Source of the DNA: Mycolicibacterium moriokaense
Lineage (GTDB): Bacteria > Actinomycetota > Actinomycetes > Mycobacteriales > Mycobacteriaceae
Assembly: GCF_010726085.1 (NCBI RefSeq)
Contig: NZ_AP022560.1
Location: 5,084,001 to 5,148,000 of the forward strand
Reading direction: 5' to 3'
Length of the DNA stretch: 64,000 nt
Every line of letters starts with the position of its first letter. The first letter of the stretch is position 1. The notes under the pieces were generated by a model. It made no database searches, had not been told where the DNA came from, and saw nothing but the letters and a program-made list of their open reading frames with translations. Positions 37,730-45,972 of the stretch are shown here, piece by piece. The position numbers and the translations under genes were made by a program.

Positions 37730-38752
37730 CTAGCAATGGGGCCGTTCGCCACCGGCGGACAACGTCTTGAGGGCGGCCACGGCCTGATCGAGGGTCTCGA
37801 CACGGACCAGCTCCAGCCCGTCCTCGTTGGCCGACTTGGCTTCCTCGCAGTTCTCGGCGGGGACCAGGAAGATCGTGGCACCGGCGTCCTTGGCCGCCAG
37901 CATCTTGTGCGTGATGCCGCCGATCGGGCCGACCTCGCCGTCTCCGGTGATGGTGCCGGTGCCCGCGACGAACTTGCCGTCATTGAGGTCACCGGTGGTG
38001 AGTTTGTCGACGACCGCGAGGCTGAACATCAACCCGGCGGACGGGCCACCGATGTTGGCGAGGTTGAAGTCGACGGTGAACGGTGCCCACGGCGCGTCGA
38101 GCACCCCGATGCCGAGGAAACCCTGATCGCGGTCGGGGTGCTTACCCATCGTGATGGTGGCGGCACCCAGGTCACCGTTCTTGCGTCGGTAGTCCAGCAC
38201 CACCGTGTCGCCCGGTTTGGTCTCCTTGATCAGGGCCTGAAACTCGTCGAGGTTGGTCACGGGCTTGCCGTTGACGTATTCGATCGCATCGCCGTCCTCG
38301 AGCTTGCCCGCCGACGGACCGTCCTCGTTGACCGACTTGACGGTGACGGTGAGCGGGTATTTCAGGTAGAGCAGGGCGGCGTATTCGGCGCTGTCCTCGG
38401 ACTTTCGGAAGTCGGTGTTGTTGGCCTCGTCGATCTCGTCCTTCGTCTTGTCCGGCGGGTAGACCAGGTCACGAGGCACCAGCTGTTCGCGACCCGACAT
38501 CCACAGCGCCAGCGCCTGCCCGAGCGTCAGCCCGTCACGCTGCGACACCGTGGTCATGTTCAGATGCCCCGACGTGGGGTGGACCTCGGTGCCCTCGATG
38601 TCGACGACCGGCTTGCCATCGACCTCACCGAGGGTGTCGAACGTCGGCCCGGGCCCCAGCGCGACGAACGGCACCGTCACCACCGACAGCACGACTCCGA
38701 ACGCGACGATCGGGATGAGCGCGACGAGCAACGTCAAAATGCGCCTGTTCAC
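37730..38752 (-). CDS. PDZ domain-containing Lon-like serine protease (Rv3194c-like)
   Basis: A 340-residue secreted or membrane-anchored protein: N-terminal signal anchor (NRRILTLLVALIPIVAFG), PDZ domain in the middle (LEDGDAIEYVNGKPVTNLDEF), and a C-terminal Lon-type proteolytic domain with Ser in NIGGPSAGLMFSLAV and the Lys partner in ITHKMLAAKDAGA. The GTG at 38752 gives 340 residues, the length I recall for Rv3194c; the open frame continues much further upstream but into the divergent gene. It probably acts outside the membrane in protein quality control. It follows the divergent Rv3195-like gene by 187 bp. Confidence 0.88.
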   Translation of the reverse strand: MNRRILTLLVALIPIVAFGVVLSVVTVPFVALGPGPTFDTLGEVDGKPVVDIEGTEVHPTSGHLNMTTVSQRDGLTLGQALALWMSGREQLVPRDLVYPPDKTKDEIDEANNTDFRKSEDSAEYAALLYLKYPLTVTVKSVNEDGPSAGKLEDGDAIEYVNGKPVTNLDEFQALIKETKPGDTVVLDYRRKNGDLGAATITMGKHPDRDQGFLGIGVLDAPWAPFTVDFNLANIGGPSAGLMFSLAVVDKLTTGDLNDGKFVAGTGTITGDGEVGPIGGITHKMLAAKDAGATIFLVPAENCEEAKSANEDGLELVRVETLDQAVAALKTLSAGGERPHC

Positions 38753-38939
38753 GCCGCCCAATGTAGAGGTTGGCGCTCGAGTGGCTGCGATCACGATCTC
38801 TGTTGGCGAAATCCGGGCAGGCCTGTGAGGTGGCTCGATGGATGCCCGCGGCCGCGAAATCGGGGCGATCGGCGTGGCTTCGCTCTCGGCGTGACGTGCC
38901 AACTCACGCGCCGACGCACCTGTGAGTACCGTTGAGGGT

Positions 38940-40295
38940 ATGGCTGACCTGCCTTTCGGCTTCTCCGCCGGGGACGACCCCGAGCGAGACAAACGCAAGA
39001 AGGACCCGGATCCGGGCTCCGGCGCGGGCTCGGGGGATCCGTTCGGTCTGGGCGGGTCCCAGTTCGACATGTCCCAGCTCGGCCAGATCTTCACCCGCCT
39101 CGGCGAGATGTTCAGCGGGGCCGGAAACGTGATGGCCGACGGCACCCGGTCCGGGGCGGTGAACTACGACCTCGCCCGGCAGCTGGCGTCGAGCTCGATC
39201 GGTTTCGTCGCGCCGGTGCCCGAGAAAACCAGCGCGGCGGTCGCCGACGCCGTCCATCTGGCCGAGACGTGGCTGGACGGTGTCACGGCGCTGCCCGCAG
39301 GCACCACGAAGGCCGTGGCGTGGACGCCGAAGGACTGGGTCGACAACACGCTGGAGACGTGGAAGCGGCTGTGTGACCCGGTGGCCGAGCAGATCTCCAC
39401 GGTGTGGGCGTCGTCGCTGCCCGAAGAGGCGAAGTCCATGGCCGGGCCGTTGCTGTCGATGATGACGCAGATGGGCGGCATGGCGTTCGGCTCGCAGCTG
39501 GGACAGGCGCTGGGCACGCTGTCACGCGAAGTGCTGACGTCCACCGATATCGGACTTCCGTTGGGGCCCAAGGGTATTGCGGCGCTGATGCCCGACGCCA
39601 TCGAGTCGCTCTCCGAGGGGCTCGAACAGCCGCGCAGCGAGATCCTGACGTTCCTCGCGGCGCGCGAGGCCGCGCATCACCGCCTGTTCAGTCACGTGCC
39701 GTGGCTCGCCAGCCAGCTGCTCAACGCGGTCGAGGCATTCGCCAGGGGCATGAAGATCGACATGAGCGGGCTCGAGGAGCTCGCGCAGGGATTCAACCCG
39801 GCGGCCCTGACCGATCCGTCGCAGATGGAACAACTGCTCAACCAGGGCATCTTCGAACCGAAGGCGACGCCGGAGCAGACCGCTGCGCTCGAGCGGCTGG
39901 AGACGCTGCTGGCGCTGATCGAGGGCTGGGTACAGACCGTCGTCACCGACGCGCTCGGCGACCGGATCCCCGGCACGTCGGCGCTGTCGGAGACGCTGCG
40001 GCGGCGGCGTGCCACCGGTGGCCCCGCTGAGCAGACGTTCGCCACCCTGGTCGGGCTGGAACTGCGGCCACGCAAGATGCGCGAGGCGGCGGCGCTGTGG
40101 GAGCGGCTGACCGAGGCTGTGGGGTCCGACGCCCGCGACGGCGTGTGGCAGCATCCCGACCTGTTACCCACCGCCGAGGACCTCGACGAGCCGGCCGGCT
40201 TCATCGACCGCATGATCGGCGGCGATACCAGTGGAATCGATCAGTTGATCGCCGATCTCGAAAAGGATTCTGACACAGGCGATTCCGACCGCTGA
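38940..40295 (+). CDS. Zincin-like DUF2342 protein (Rv3195-like)
   Basis: A 451-residue protein of the zinc-dependent metalloprotease-like DUF2342 family. It has a low-complexity N-terminus with Asp, Lys and Gly (DPGSGAGSGDPFGLGGSQF) and a family core including WTPKDWVDNTLETW. FLAAREAAHHRLFSHVPW is the position of the degenerate zincin motif, and MREAAALWERL lies near the end. The ATG at 38940 gives the usual start MADLPFGFS; a GTG at 38922 is in frame. Proteolytic activity is not established for the family. It precedes the ThiF-like gene by 57 bp, same strand. Confidence 0.85.
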   Translation: MADLPFGFSAGDDPERDKRKKDPDPGSGAGSGDPFGLGGSQFDMSQLGQIFTRLGEMFSGAGNVMADGTRSGAVNYDLARQLASSSIGFVAPVPEKTSAAVADAVHLAETWLDGVTALPAGTTKAVAWTPKDWVDNTLETWKRLCDPVAEQISTVWASSLPEEAKSMAGPLLSMMTQMGGMAFGSQLGQALGTLSREVLTSTDIGLPLGPKGIAALMPDAIESLSEGLEQPRSEILTFLAAREAAHHRLFSHVPWLASQLLNAVEAFARGMKIDMSGLEELAQGFNPAALTDPSQMEQLLNQGIFEPKATPEQTAALERLETLLALIEGWVQTVVTDALGDRIPGTSALSETLRRRRATGGPAEQTFATLVGLELRPRKMREAAALWERLTEAVGSDARDGVWQHPDLLPTAEDLDEPAGFIDRMIGGDTSGIDQLIADLEKDSDTGDSDR

Positions 40296-40352
40296 GTCGG
40301 TGCCTGTGGATAGTTTGACGGGATCCGGCGGATTCCATGCCAGACTCCACGC

Positions 40353-41189
40353 ATGGGGCGCTACGTCCTCGATCCGGCTCGGCCGGTGCTATCGCGACCC
40401 GATGGGGTGGTCCAGGTGGGCTGGGATCCGCGGCGCGCGGTTCTGGTCCGCCCACCGTCGGGATTGACGACGCGGACGCTCGCCGACCTGCTGCGGCGCC
40501 TCCAGTCGGGCGCCACGCTGTCAGAGCTGCAGGACCAGGCCGACGAGGCGACCGCCGAGAGCATCGCCGATCTGGTCGCATCGCTGGTCGATGCCGGTCT
40601 GGTGACGACCACGACGCGTCGCCGGGGACGAGCGGCGTCCATCCGGATCCACGGGCAGGGTCCCCTATCGGATCTGCTCCTCACGGCGTTGCGCTGCTCG
40701 GGTGCCCGCGTCACGCAGAGCAGCCGTACCCATGCCGGGGCAGCGGCCGAGCCGACGGATCTCGCGGTGCTGACCGACTTCCTGGTGTGCGACCCGCGGG
40801 TGGTGCGCGAGCTGCACGCCGCCGGGGTACCGCACCTTCCGGTACGGGTGCGCGACGGCGCCGGCCTGGTCGGCCCCCTGGTCATCCCCGGCGTGACCAG
40901 CTGCCTGACGTGCGGTGACCTCCACCGCAGCGACCGGGACGCCGCCTGGCCGGCGATCGCCGCGCAGCTGCGTGACACCGTCGGCAGCGCCGACCGCGCG
41001 ACGGTGCTGGCAACCGCGGCGCTGGCGCTCAACCAGGTCGACCGCGTCATACAAGCGGTGTCCCGCGGTGACCATGTCACCCCGGATGTCGAGCCGCCGC
41101 CAACGCTGGACGCGACGCTGGAGTTCGACGTCAACGTGGGATCGGTCGTAGCCCGCCGCTGGTCTCGGCATCCGCGTTGCACCTGCTGA
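40353..41189 (+). CDS. ThiF/cyclodehydratase-like conserved protein (Rv3196-like)
   Basis: A 278-residue protein. The N-terminal 90 residues look like a winged-helix leader-binding (RRE) domain: a strand region VVQVGWDPRRAVLV, then TRTLADLLRRLQSG and VASLVDAGLVT. The rest resembles a shrunken E1/ThiF fold with GPLSDLLLTALRCSGARV in place of the Rossmann glycine motif, and it has a CLTCGDLHRSD segment and a terminal HPRCTC cysteine group that may bind zinc. Automatic pipelines tend to call such proteins TOMM leader peptide-binding. It is conserved between Rv3195 and Rv3197 homologues, so a housekeeping role is more likely than peptide-toxin synthesis. Confidence 0.7.
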   Translation: MGRYVLDPARPVLSRPDGVVQVGWDPRRAVLVRPPSGLTTRTLADLLRRLQSGATLSELQDQADEATAESIADLVASLVDAGLVTTTTRRRGRAASIRIHGQGPLSDLLLTALRCSGARVTQSSRTHAGAAAEPTDLAVLTDFLVCDPRVVRELHAAGVPHLPVRVRDGAGLVGPLVIPGVTSCLTCGDLHRSDRDAAWPAIAAQLRDTVGSADRATVLATAALALNQVDRVIQAVSRGDHVTPDVEPPPTLDATLEFDVNVGSVVARRWSRHPRCTC

Positions 41190-41232
41190 CAACGTTTGTA
41201 GGCAAGTCGTTGCAGTGGGGTTCAGCGGCGTC

Positions 41233-42573
41233 ATGGATGATGGTCTGGTGAGCGAGATCAAACGGGGTGGGGCCGCGCGTAACGCCAAGCTCGCGGGCCT
41301 TGGGGCCGGCATGGCCGGCCGGGCGGCGCTGGGCTTCGGCAAACGCCTGACGGGCAAGTCCAAGGACGAGGTCAACGCCGAGTTGATGGACAAGGCGGCT
41401 CAGCAGTTGTTCACCGTCCTGGGTGAGCTCAAGGGCGGCGCGATGAAGGTCGGTCAGGCGCTGTCGGTCATGGAGGCCGCGATCCCCGAGCAGTACGGCA
41501 AGCCGTACCGCGAAGCCCTGACCAAGTTGCAGCGCGAGGCCCCGCCGCTGCCCGCGGCCAAGGTGCACCGGGTGCTCGATCAGCAGCTGGGTACCAAGTG
41601 GCGCGAACGGTTCAAGTCCTTCGACGACAAGGCGGTTGCGTCGGCGAGCATCGGCCAGGTGCACAAGGCGGTGTGGGCCGACGGCCGCGAGGTCGCCGTC
41701 AAGATCCAGTACCCCGGCGCCGACGAGGCACTGCGCGCCGACCTCAAGACCATGCAGCGGATGGTCAGCGTGCTGCGTCAGCTCTCCCCCGGCGCCGACG
41801 TCCAGGGTGTGGTCGACGAACTGATCGAGCGCACCGAGATGGAACTCGACTACCGGCTCGAAGCGGACAACCAGCGCGCGTTCGCCAAAGCCTATGAGGG
41901 ACATCCGCGGTTCGTCGTTCCGCGCATCGTCGCCAGCGCGCCCAAGGTGGTGATTCAGGAATGGATCGAGGGTGTGCCGATGTCGGTGATCATCCGCGAG
42001 GGCACGCAGGAGCAGCGCGATCTGATGGGGACGCGGCTGTTCGAATTGACCTACGACGCGCCACACCGTCTCGAGATGATGCACGGCGACGCGCATCCGG
42101 GGAACTTCATGCTGTTGCCCGACAACAAGATGGGCGTCATCGACTTCGGCGCGGTCGCACCGATGCCCGGCGGCATCCCGCCTGAAATCGGCAGGGCCAC
42201 ACGTTATGCGCTCAACGATGACTACGAGAATCTGCTGAAGGAAATGCAGGCGATCGGGTTCGTCCAGAAGGGCGAGCAGGTGTCCAAGCGCGAGATGGAC
42301 GACATGATGCGGCAGTACGTGGAGCCTCTCGAGGTGGAGGTGTTCCACTACAACCGCAAGTGGCTGCAGCGCATCACAGCCGGAAACATGAAGCCCGACC
42401 GCGCGGCGGGCCAGATCAAGGCAGCCCGGCAGATGGACATTCCTGCCAAGTTGGCGATTCCGATGCGCGTGATCGCGTCCAACGTGGCGATCTCCTGCCA
42501 GCTTGATGCGCATATCCCCGCCAGACGCCTTGCCATGGAGCTGATTCCGGGCTTCGCGGAGGAAGCGGCCTGA
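41233..42573 (+). CDS. ABC1/UbiB-family atypical kinase (Rv3197-like)
   Basis: A 446-residue ABC1 (AarF/UbiB) kinase-like protein. It shows the KVGQALSVME nucleotide-loop motif of the family, AVKIQYPG (ATP-binding Lys), ERTEMELDYRLEADNQRAF, MMHGDAHPGNFML as catalytic loop and VIDFGAVAPMP as the DFG-type metal motif. The ATG at 41233 is used; a GTG at 41248 (VSEIKRGG) is equally possible. Family members support quinone or lipid metabolism; the M. tuberculosis homologue has been linked to macrolide response, which fits its position beside whiB7. It is convergent with whiB7, with a terminator between. Confidence 0.88.
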   Translation: MDDGLVSEIKRGGAARNAKLAGLGAGMAGRAALGFGKRLTGKSKDEVNAELMDKAAQQLFTVLGELKGGAMKVGQALSVMEAAIPEQYGKPYREALTKLQREAPPLPAAKVHRVLDQQLGTKWRERFKSFDDKAVASASIGQVHKAVWADGREVAVKIQYPGADEALRADLKTMQRMVSVLRQLSPGADVQGVVDELIERTEMELDYRLEADNQRAFAKAYEGHPRFVVPRIVASAPKVVIQEWIEGVPMSVIIREGTQEQRDLMGTRLFELTYDAPHRLEMMHGDAHPGNFMLLPDNKMGVIDFGAVAPMPGGIPPEIGRATRYALNDDYENLLKEMQAIGFVQKGEQVSKREMDDMMRQYVEPLEVEVFHYNRKWLQRITAGNMKPDRAAGQIKAARQMDIPAKLAIPMRVIASNVAISCQLDAHIPARRLAMELIPGFAEEAA

Positions 42574-42620
42574 TTCGTTAGCGCGTGATTGCGTCGAAAC
42601 TGCTGGCGTGCACGCGGGGG

Positions 42621-42650
42621 AACCCGGCAGCGTTACGCCGCTGCCGGGTT
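42621..42650. terminator. Bidirectional terminator overlapping the whiB7 stop codon
   Basis: AACCCGGCAGCG pairs perfectly with its complement around a six-base loop. The whiB7 stop codon (TAA) lies in the loop, so the last codons of whiB7 form one arm. It can end both whiB7 and the convergent ABC1 kinase transcript. Confidence 0.75.
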
Positions 42651-42947
42651 GCCCACGGTGTTCTTGCGCGGTCGCCCGCGTGGACGTTTACGCGCGATGA
42701 CCATGCCGCGGTCGAGAATCTCGCCGCCCCAAACTCCCCACGGCTCCCCGCGCTCCAGCGCAGCAGCCAGACACTGCCGGCGGATCGGGCAATCCGCGCA
42801 CAGCGCTTTGGCGCGTTCGAGTTCGACGGGATTCTCGGCGAACCACAAGTCGGGATCGCCGACATGACACGGCACCACCAGCGTCGTCGTCTCTGGGCCT
42901 GTCTCTGATGCGATGCTCGTCGCGTAAGCGCTCATCGCAGATGACAT
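42633..42947 (-). CDS. whiB7: WhiB7 redox-sensing transcriptional activator
   Basis: A 104-residue WhiB-family iron-sulfur regulator that activates intrinsic antibiotic-resistance genes with the primary sigma factor. Cluster ligands are C27, C50, C53 and C59 in the order C-x22-C-x2-C-x5-C. The G(V/I)WGG turn is EPWGVWGG (68-75), and the AT-hook RGRPRK (90-95) near the C-terminus is the mark of WhiB7 among WhiB proteins. The start ATG at 42947 has AGAGG upstream. It lies downstream of uvrD2, as in M. tuberculosis, and is preceded by a long leader with an upstream ORF and a terminator, so expression is controlled after transcription starts. Confidence 0.95.
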   Translation of the reverse strand: MSSAMSAYATSIASETGPETTTLVVPCHVGDPDLWFAENPVELERAKALCADCPIRRQCLAAALERGEPWGVWGGEILDRGMVIARKRPRGRPRKNTVGNPAAA

Positions 42948-43036
42948 GGCTCGTACCTCTGCTTCCTGGTCGTAGGTTGTCGCATCTGTCTTCTGATGGA
43001 TCTGTGACCTGGGATTCGGAGGTCCGAATGGTTCCC

Positions 43037-43079
43037 AAAAAAAATTGGCCACGGATCCGGTGACTGCGGGTCCGTGGCC
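43037..43079 (-). terminator. whiB7 leader attenuator terminator
   Basis: Read leftward, GGCCACGGA...TCCGTGGCC forms a 9-bp stem extended by three more pairs after a mismatch, with the loop CAGTCAC, followed directly by AATTTTTTTT. This is a complete intrinsic terminator between the upstream ORF and whiB7. The 5' arm can alternatively pair with the end of the upstream ORF (43121-43128). Confidence 0.88.
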
Positions 43080-43103
43080 TCTTGGGGCGAATCGTAGGGC
43101 TGT

Positions 43104-43307
43104 CTAGATGATGCCCCGATCCACGGACGTTCCAGTCGCGGCGGCGGTGCGGCGGCGCTTGGGCTGCGGCGTAATGGCAGCTGCAGCTCCCGCGGCGGCA
43201 TGCGCCATATAAGCGGGATGCGCCCACGCGGCGGCGGCAGCCGGGACATGGAGGGTCCAGGAACCGCCGGCAATGCGTACGCCGTTAAACGCGTTCATGC
43301 TCAACAT
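43104..43307 (-). CDS. whiB7 upstream ORF (leader peptide, 67 residues)
   Basis: A small ORF in the whiB7 leader with a strong AGGAGG site about 11 bases before the ATG at 43307. It encodes a peptide starting MLSMNAFNGVRIAGG and continuing Ala-rich, then basic (PQPKRRR), ending SVDRGII. Its stop lies 24 bases before the attenuator stem. The last codons contain GTCCGTGG, complementary to the 5' arm of the terminator. Leader ORFs and early termination upstream of whiB7 are established for mycobacteria. The sequence supports translation-dependent attenuation; the peptide itself probably has no function beyond timing the ribosome. Confidence 0.75.
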   Translation of the reverse strand: MLSMNAFNGVRIAGGSWTLHVPAAAAAWAHPAYMAHAAAGAAAAITPQPKRRRTAAATGTSVDRGII

Positions 43308-43364
43308 GATCTCGGAACCCTCCTTTCACACGACAAATCACACGGCTGGTTAGGTGCGATCTTG

Positions 43365-43404
43365 AGGCTAAGGGTAACAGCCGAAACTGACAATCGATTT
43401 TTTG
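43365..43404 (-). promoter_or_regulatory. whiB7 promoter with WhiB7-type AT-rich element
   Basis: On the minus strand, the -35 box TTGTCA (43388-43393) and the -10 box TAGCCT (43365-43370) are spaced 17 bp. Directly upstream of the -35 lies CAAAAAATCGA (43394-43404), the kind of AT-rich motif next to the -35 that WhiB7 uses to activate promoters including its own. It begins 22 bp beyond the uvrD2 stop and implies a leader of about 410 bases before whiB7. Confidence 0.75.
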
Positions 43405-43426
43405 ACCTGCGGTTTTGGCACGATCT

Positions 43427-45529
43427 TTACGAGGATTGGCGGGCTTTGACCAATGCGAGGACGTCGGCGCCGTACTGCTCGAGCTTACGTGCACCGATGC
43501 CCGGGATCGCGACCAGCGCGGCGTCGTCACTGGGCAGCGTCTCCGCGATGGCGATCAAGGTGTTGTCGGTGAACACCACATACGCGGGCACGCTCATCTC
43601 CTTGCTGGTGCGCAACCGCCATTCCTTGAGTTCGGCGAGCAGGGTCTCGTCGATGTCGGACGGGCACCCCTCGCAGCGACGCAACACGATCGCGGCGGGC
43701 GCGGTCAGGGTCGCGTTGCAGACGCGGCACCGCGGCGTGACGCCCTTGGCTCGGCGGGGCCGACTCGGGGTGTTGTCGGCGGACGCCTGCGGTGCGACAC
43801 CGTTGAGGAACCGCGACAGCTTACGGCTCTGCCGTCCACCCGGCGTCCTCGCGAGTGCCCAACTGAGCGCCAAATGTATTCGTGCCCTCGTGATTCCGAC
43901 GTAGAGCAGGCGCCGTTCCTCTTCGACCGGTTCGCTGTCCGGGCCGTGCGCCAGAGCGTGGGAGATGGGCAGTGTGCCGTCGGCGAGACCGACCAGGAAC
44001 ACCGCATCCCATTCCAGCCCCTTAGCCGCGTGCAGCGAGGCGAGCGTGACGCCCTGCACGACGGGTGGGTGTCGGGCGTCGGCGCGCTGCCGAAGCTCGA
44101 CGAGCAGGGCCGGCAGGTCCAGCGACGGGCGCTGCGCGACTTCCTCGTCGACCAATTCGGCGAGCGCGGTCAACGCCTCCCACCGCTCGCGCGCCCGGGT
44201 ACCCGCCGGCGGCTCGGCCGTCAGCCCCAGGGGTTCCAGCACAGCGCGGACGAGATCGGGCAGGGGGCCCTCGACGTCACGCTCGGCCGCGCGCTGCAGC
44301 GCGACCAACGACTGGCGGATCTCCTGGCGGCTGAAGAACCCCTCGCCGCCGCGGACCTGAAAGGGGATGCCCGCCTCGGTGAGCGCCTCCTCGTAGACCT
44401 CCGATTGCGCGTTGATGCGGTACAACACGGCGATCTCCGACGGCGCGGTGCCCGCGGCGATCAGCCGTTTGATGTTCTTGGCGACGGCGGTGGCCTCAGC
44501 GACCTCGTCGGGGTGTTCGGCGAACGTGGGCACCGGGCCCGGGTCGCGCTGGCCGACGAGATGCAGCTTGCTGCCGGCCATCCGGCCGCGTGCGGCGGCG
44601 ATGACGCGGTTGGCCAGCGAGACCACCTGCGGGGTGGACCGGTAGTCGCGCTCGAGGCGGACAACTGCGGCATCGGGGAAACGCCGCGAGAAGTCCAGCA
44701 GGTACTGCGGCGTGGCCCCGGTGAACGAATAGATGGTCTGGTTGGCGTCACCGACGACGGTGAGGTCGTCGCGGTCCCCCAGCCATGCGTCGAGCACGCG
44801 CTGCTGCAGCGGCGTCACGTCCTGGTATTCGTCGACGACGAAGCAGCGGTAGCGGTCGCGGAACTCCTGGGCGACGGCCGCGTCGTTCTCGATGGCGGCG
44901 GCGGTGTGCAGGAGCAGGTCGTCGAAGTCGAGCAGTGTGGTCCCGTCACGACGGGCCTTGAGCGTCTCGTACCCCGCGTATACCGCCGCGACCTTCTGCG
45001 CGTCGAACGGGATGTCGCGACCGGCCGCGGCGACTGCGGCGGCGTACGCCTCGGGGGTGATCAAAGACCCCTTGGCCCATTCGATTTCGCTCGCGAGGTC
45101 GCGCACGTCGTCGGTGCTGACTTGCAACCCGGTCCGGTTGGCGGCCTGTGCGACGACCGCGAACTTGGTGTCGAGCAGTTCCCATCCGGTGTTGCCGACG
45201 AGCCGCGGCCAGAAATACGCCAGCTGACGGCGTGCAGCGGCGTGAAACGTCATCGCCTGAACCGATGCGGTGCCCACACCGTCGTCCAGGGCGCGCAACC
45301 GGGCGCGCATCTCCCCGGCAGCCCGCTGAGTGAACGTCACCGCGAGCACCTGGCCCGGCGCGACGTGCCCAGCGGACACCAGGTGGGCGATGCGGCGGGT
45401 GATGGTGCGGGTCTTACCGGTGCCGGCACCGGCCAGCACGCACACCGGACCGCGTGGGGCGAGCACGGCCTCGCGCTGCTCGTCGTCGAGGTCGTCGATG
45501 ATGCGTGAGCATGCGACCTCTACCGACAT
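43427..45529 (-). CDS. uvrD2: ATP-dependent DNA helicase UvrD2
   Basis: A 700-residue superfamily 1 helicase. The Walker A motif is GAGTGKT at 34-40, motif II is [14 protein letters not shown], and [28 protein letters not shown] and [19 protein letters not shown] are later helicase motifs. The C-terminal part has the tetracysteine motif C-x2-C-x14-C-x2-C (CRVCNATL then CEGCPSD) and an HRDC domain, as in mycobacterial UvrD2. The start at 45529 gives the usual 700 residues; ATGs slightly upstream are possible. UvrD2 is a 3'-5' helicase, essential in M. tuberculosis. It is divergent from mycoredoxin. Confidence 0.93.
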   Translation of the reverse strand: MSVEVACSRIIDDLDDEQREAVLAPRGPVCVLAGAGTGKTRTITRRIAHLVSAGHVAPGQVLAVTFTQRAAGEMRARLRALDDGVGTASVQAMTFHAAARRQLAYFWPRLVGNTGWELLDTKFAVVAQAANRTGLQVSTDDVRDLASEIEWAKGSLITPEAYAAAVAAAGRDIPFDAQKVAAVYAGYETLKARRDGTTLLDFDDLLLHTAAAIENDAAVAQEFRDRYRCFVVDEYQDVTPLQQRVLDAWLGDRDDLTVVGDANQTIYSFTGATPQYLLDFSRRFPDAAVVRLERDYRSTPQVVSLANRVIAAARGRMAGSKLHLVGQRDPGPVPTFAEHPDEVAEATAVAKNIKRLIAAGTAPSEIAVLYRINAQSEVYEEALTEAGIPFQVRGGEGFFSRQEIRQSLVALQRAAERDVEGPLPDLVRAVLEPLGLTAEPPAGTRARERWEALTALAELVDEEVAQRPSLDLPALLVELRQRADARHPPVVQGVTLASLHAAKGLEWDAVFLVGLADGTLPISHALAHGPDSEPVEEERRLLYVGITRARIHLALSWALARTPGGRQSRKLSRFLNGVAPQASADNTPSRPRRAKGVTPRCRVCNATLTAPAAIVLRRCEGCPSDIDETLLAELKEWRLRTSKEMSVPAYVVFTDNTLIAIAETLPSDDAALVAIPGIGARKLEQYGADVLALVKARQSS

Positions 45530-45611
45530 GCCGACCATCTTGTCAGGACAGACCGACAAAACCGGGGCACGCCGCGGGCATGTTCGGCCGATCGGCTACG
45601 TTCACTGTCCT

Positions 45612-45854
45612 ATGAGTGCTGAGCTGACCATGTACACCACGTCGTGGTGTGGCTACTGCGTCCGCCTGAAGAAGGTGTTGAAGACCGAGGGCATCGCGTT
45701 CACCGAGGTCGACATCGAGGCGGACCCCGCTGCGGCGGAGTTCGTGGCCTCGGCCAACGGCGGGAACCAGACGGTGCCGACGCTGAAGTTCCCCGACGGC
45801 AGCACTCTGACCAACCCGACCGGGGCGCAGGTCAAGGCGAAGCTCGGCCGCTGA
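45612..45854 (+). CDS. mrx1: Mycoredoxin (glutaredoxin-like)
   Basis: An 80-residue glutaredoxin-fold protein that reduces mycothiol-protein mixed disulfides. The active site is Cys13-Gly-Tyr-Cys16 (SWCGYCVRL), the signature of mycoredoxin-1, followed by the thioredoxin-fold cis-Pro segment QTVPTLKF. The ATG at 45612 gives the usual N-terminus MSAELTMYTT. A TACGTT box nine bases upstream and no clear ribosome site suggest a near-leaderless transcript. It is divergent from uvrD2, with 82 bp between the starts, and convergent with nudC. Confidence 0.93.
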   Translation: MSAELTMYTTSWCGYCVRLKKVLKTEGIAFTEVDIEADPAAAEFVASANGGNQTVPTLKFPDGSTLTNPTGAQVKAKLGR

Positions 45855-45880
45855 GTCGGCCCCAGCCCCCAGCCGTCCAC

Positions 45881-45967
45881 CGCGAGCAGACGCGTAAACC
45901 CCCAAAACGCCGTAAAAGTGGGGGTGTTCGCGTCTGCTCGCGCGCAATTGGGTCGCGTCTGCTCGCG
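45881..45967. terminator. Nested inverted and direct repeats between mrx1 and nudC
   Basis: CGCGAGCAGACGCG (45881-45894) is perfectly complementary to CGCGTCTGCTCGCG at 45929-45942 and again at 45954-45967. The inner arms ACCCCCA and TGGGGGT form a shorter hairpin. The two right arms are 25-bp direct repeats. The block most likely ends transcription from both convergent genes, with two alternative outer stems. Confidence 0.7.
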
Positions 45968-45972
45968 CGTAA

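Noticed and set aside
45530..45611. SOS/LexA box upstream of uvrD2
   Set aside because: No TCGAAC-N4-GTTCGA-like palindrome is present between uvrD2 and mycoredoxin.
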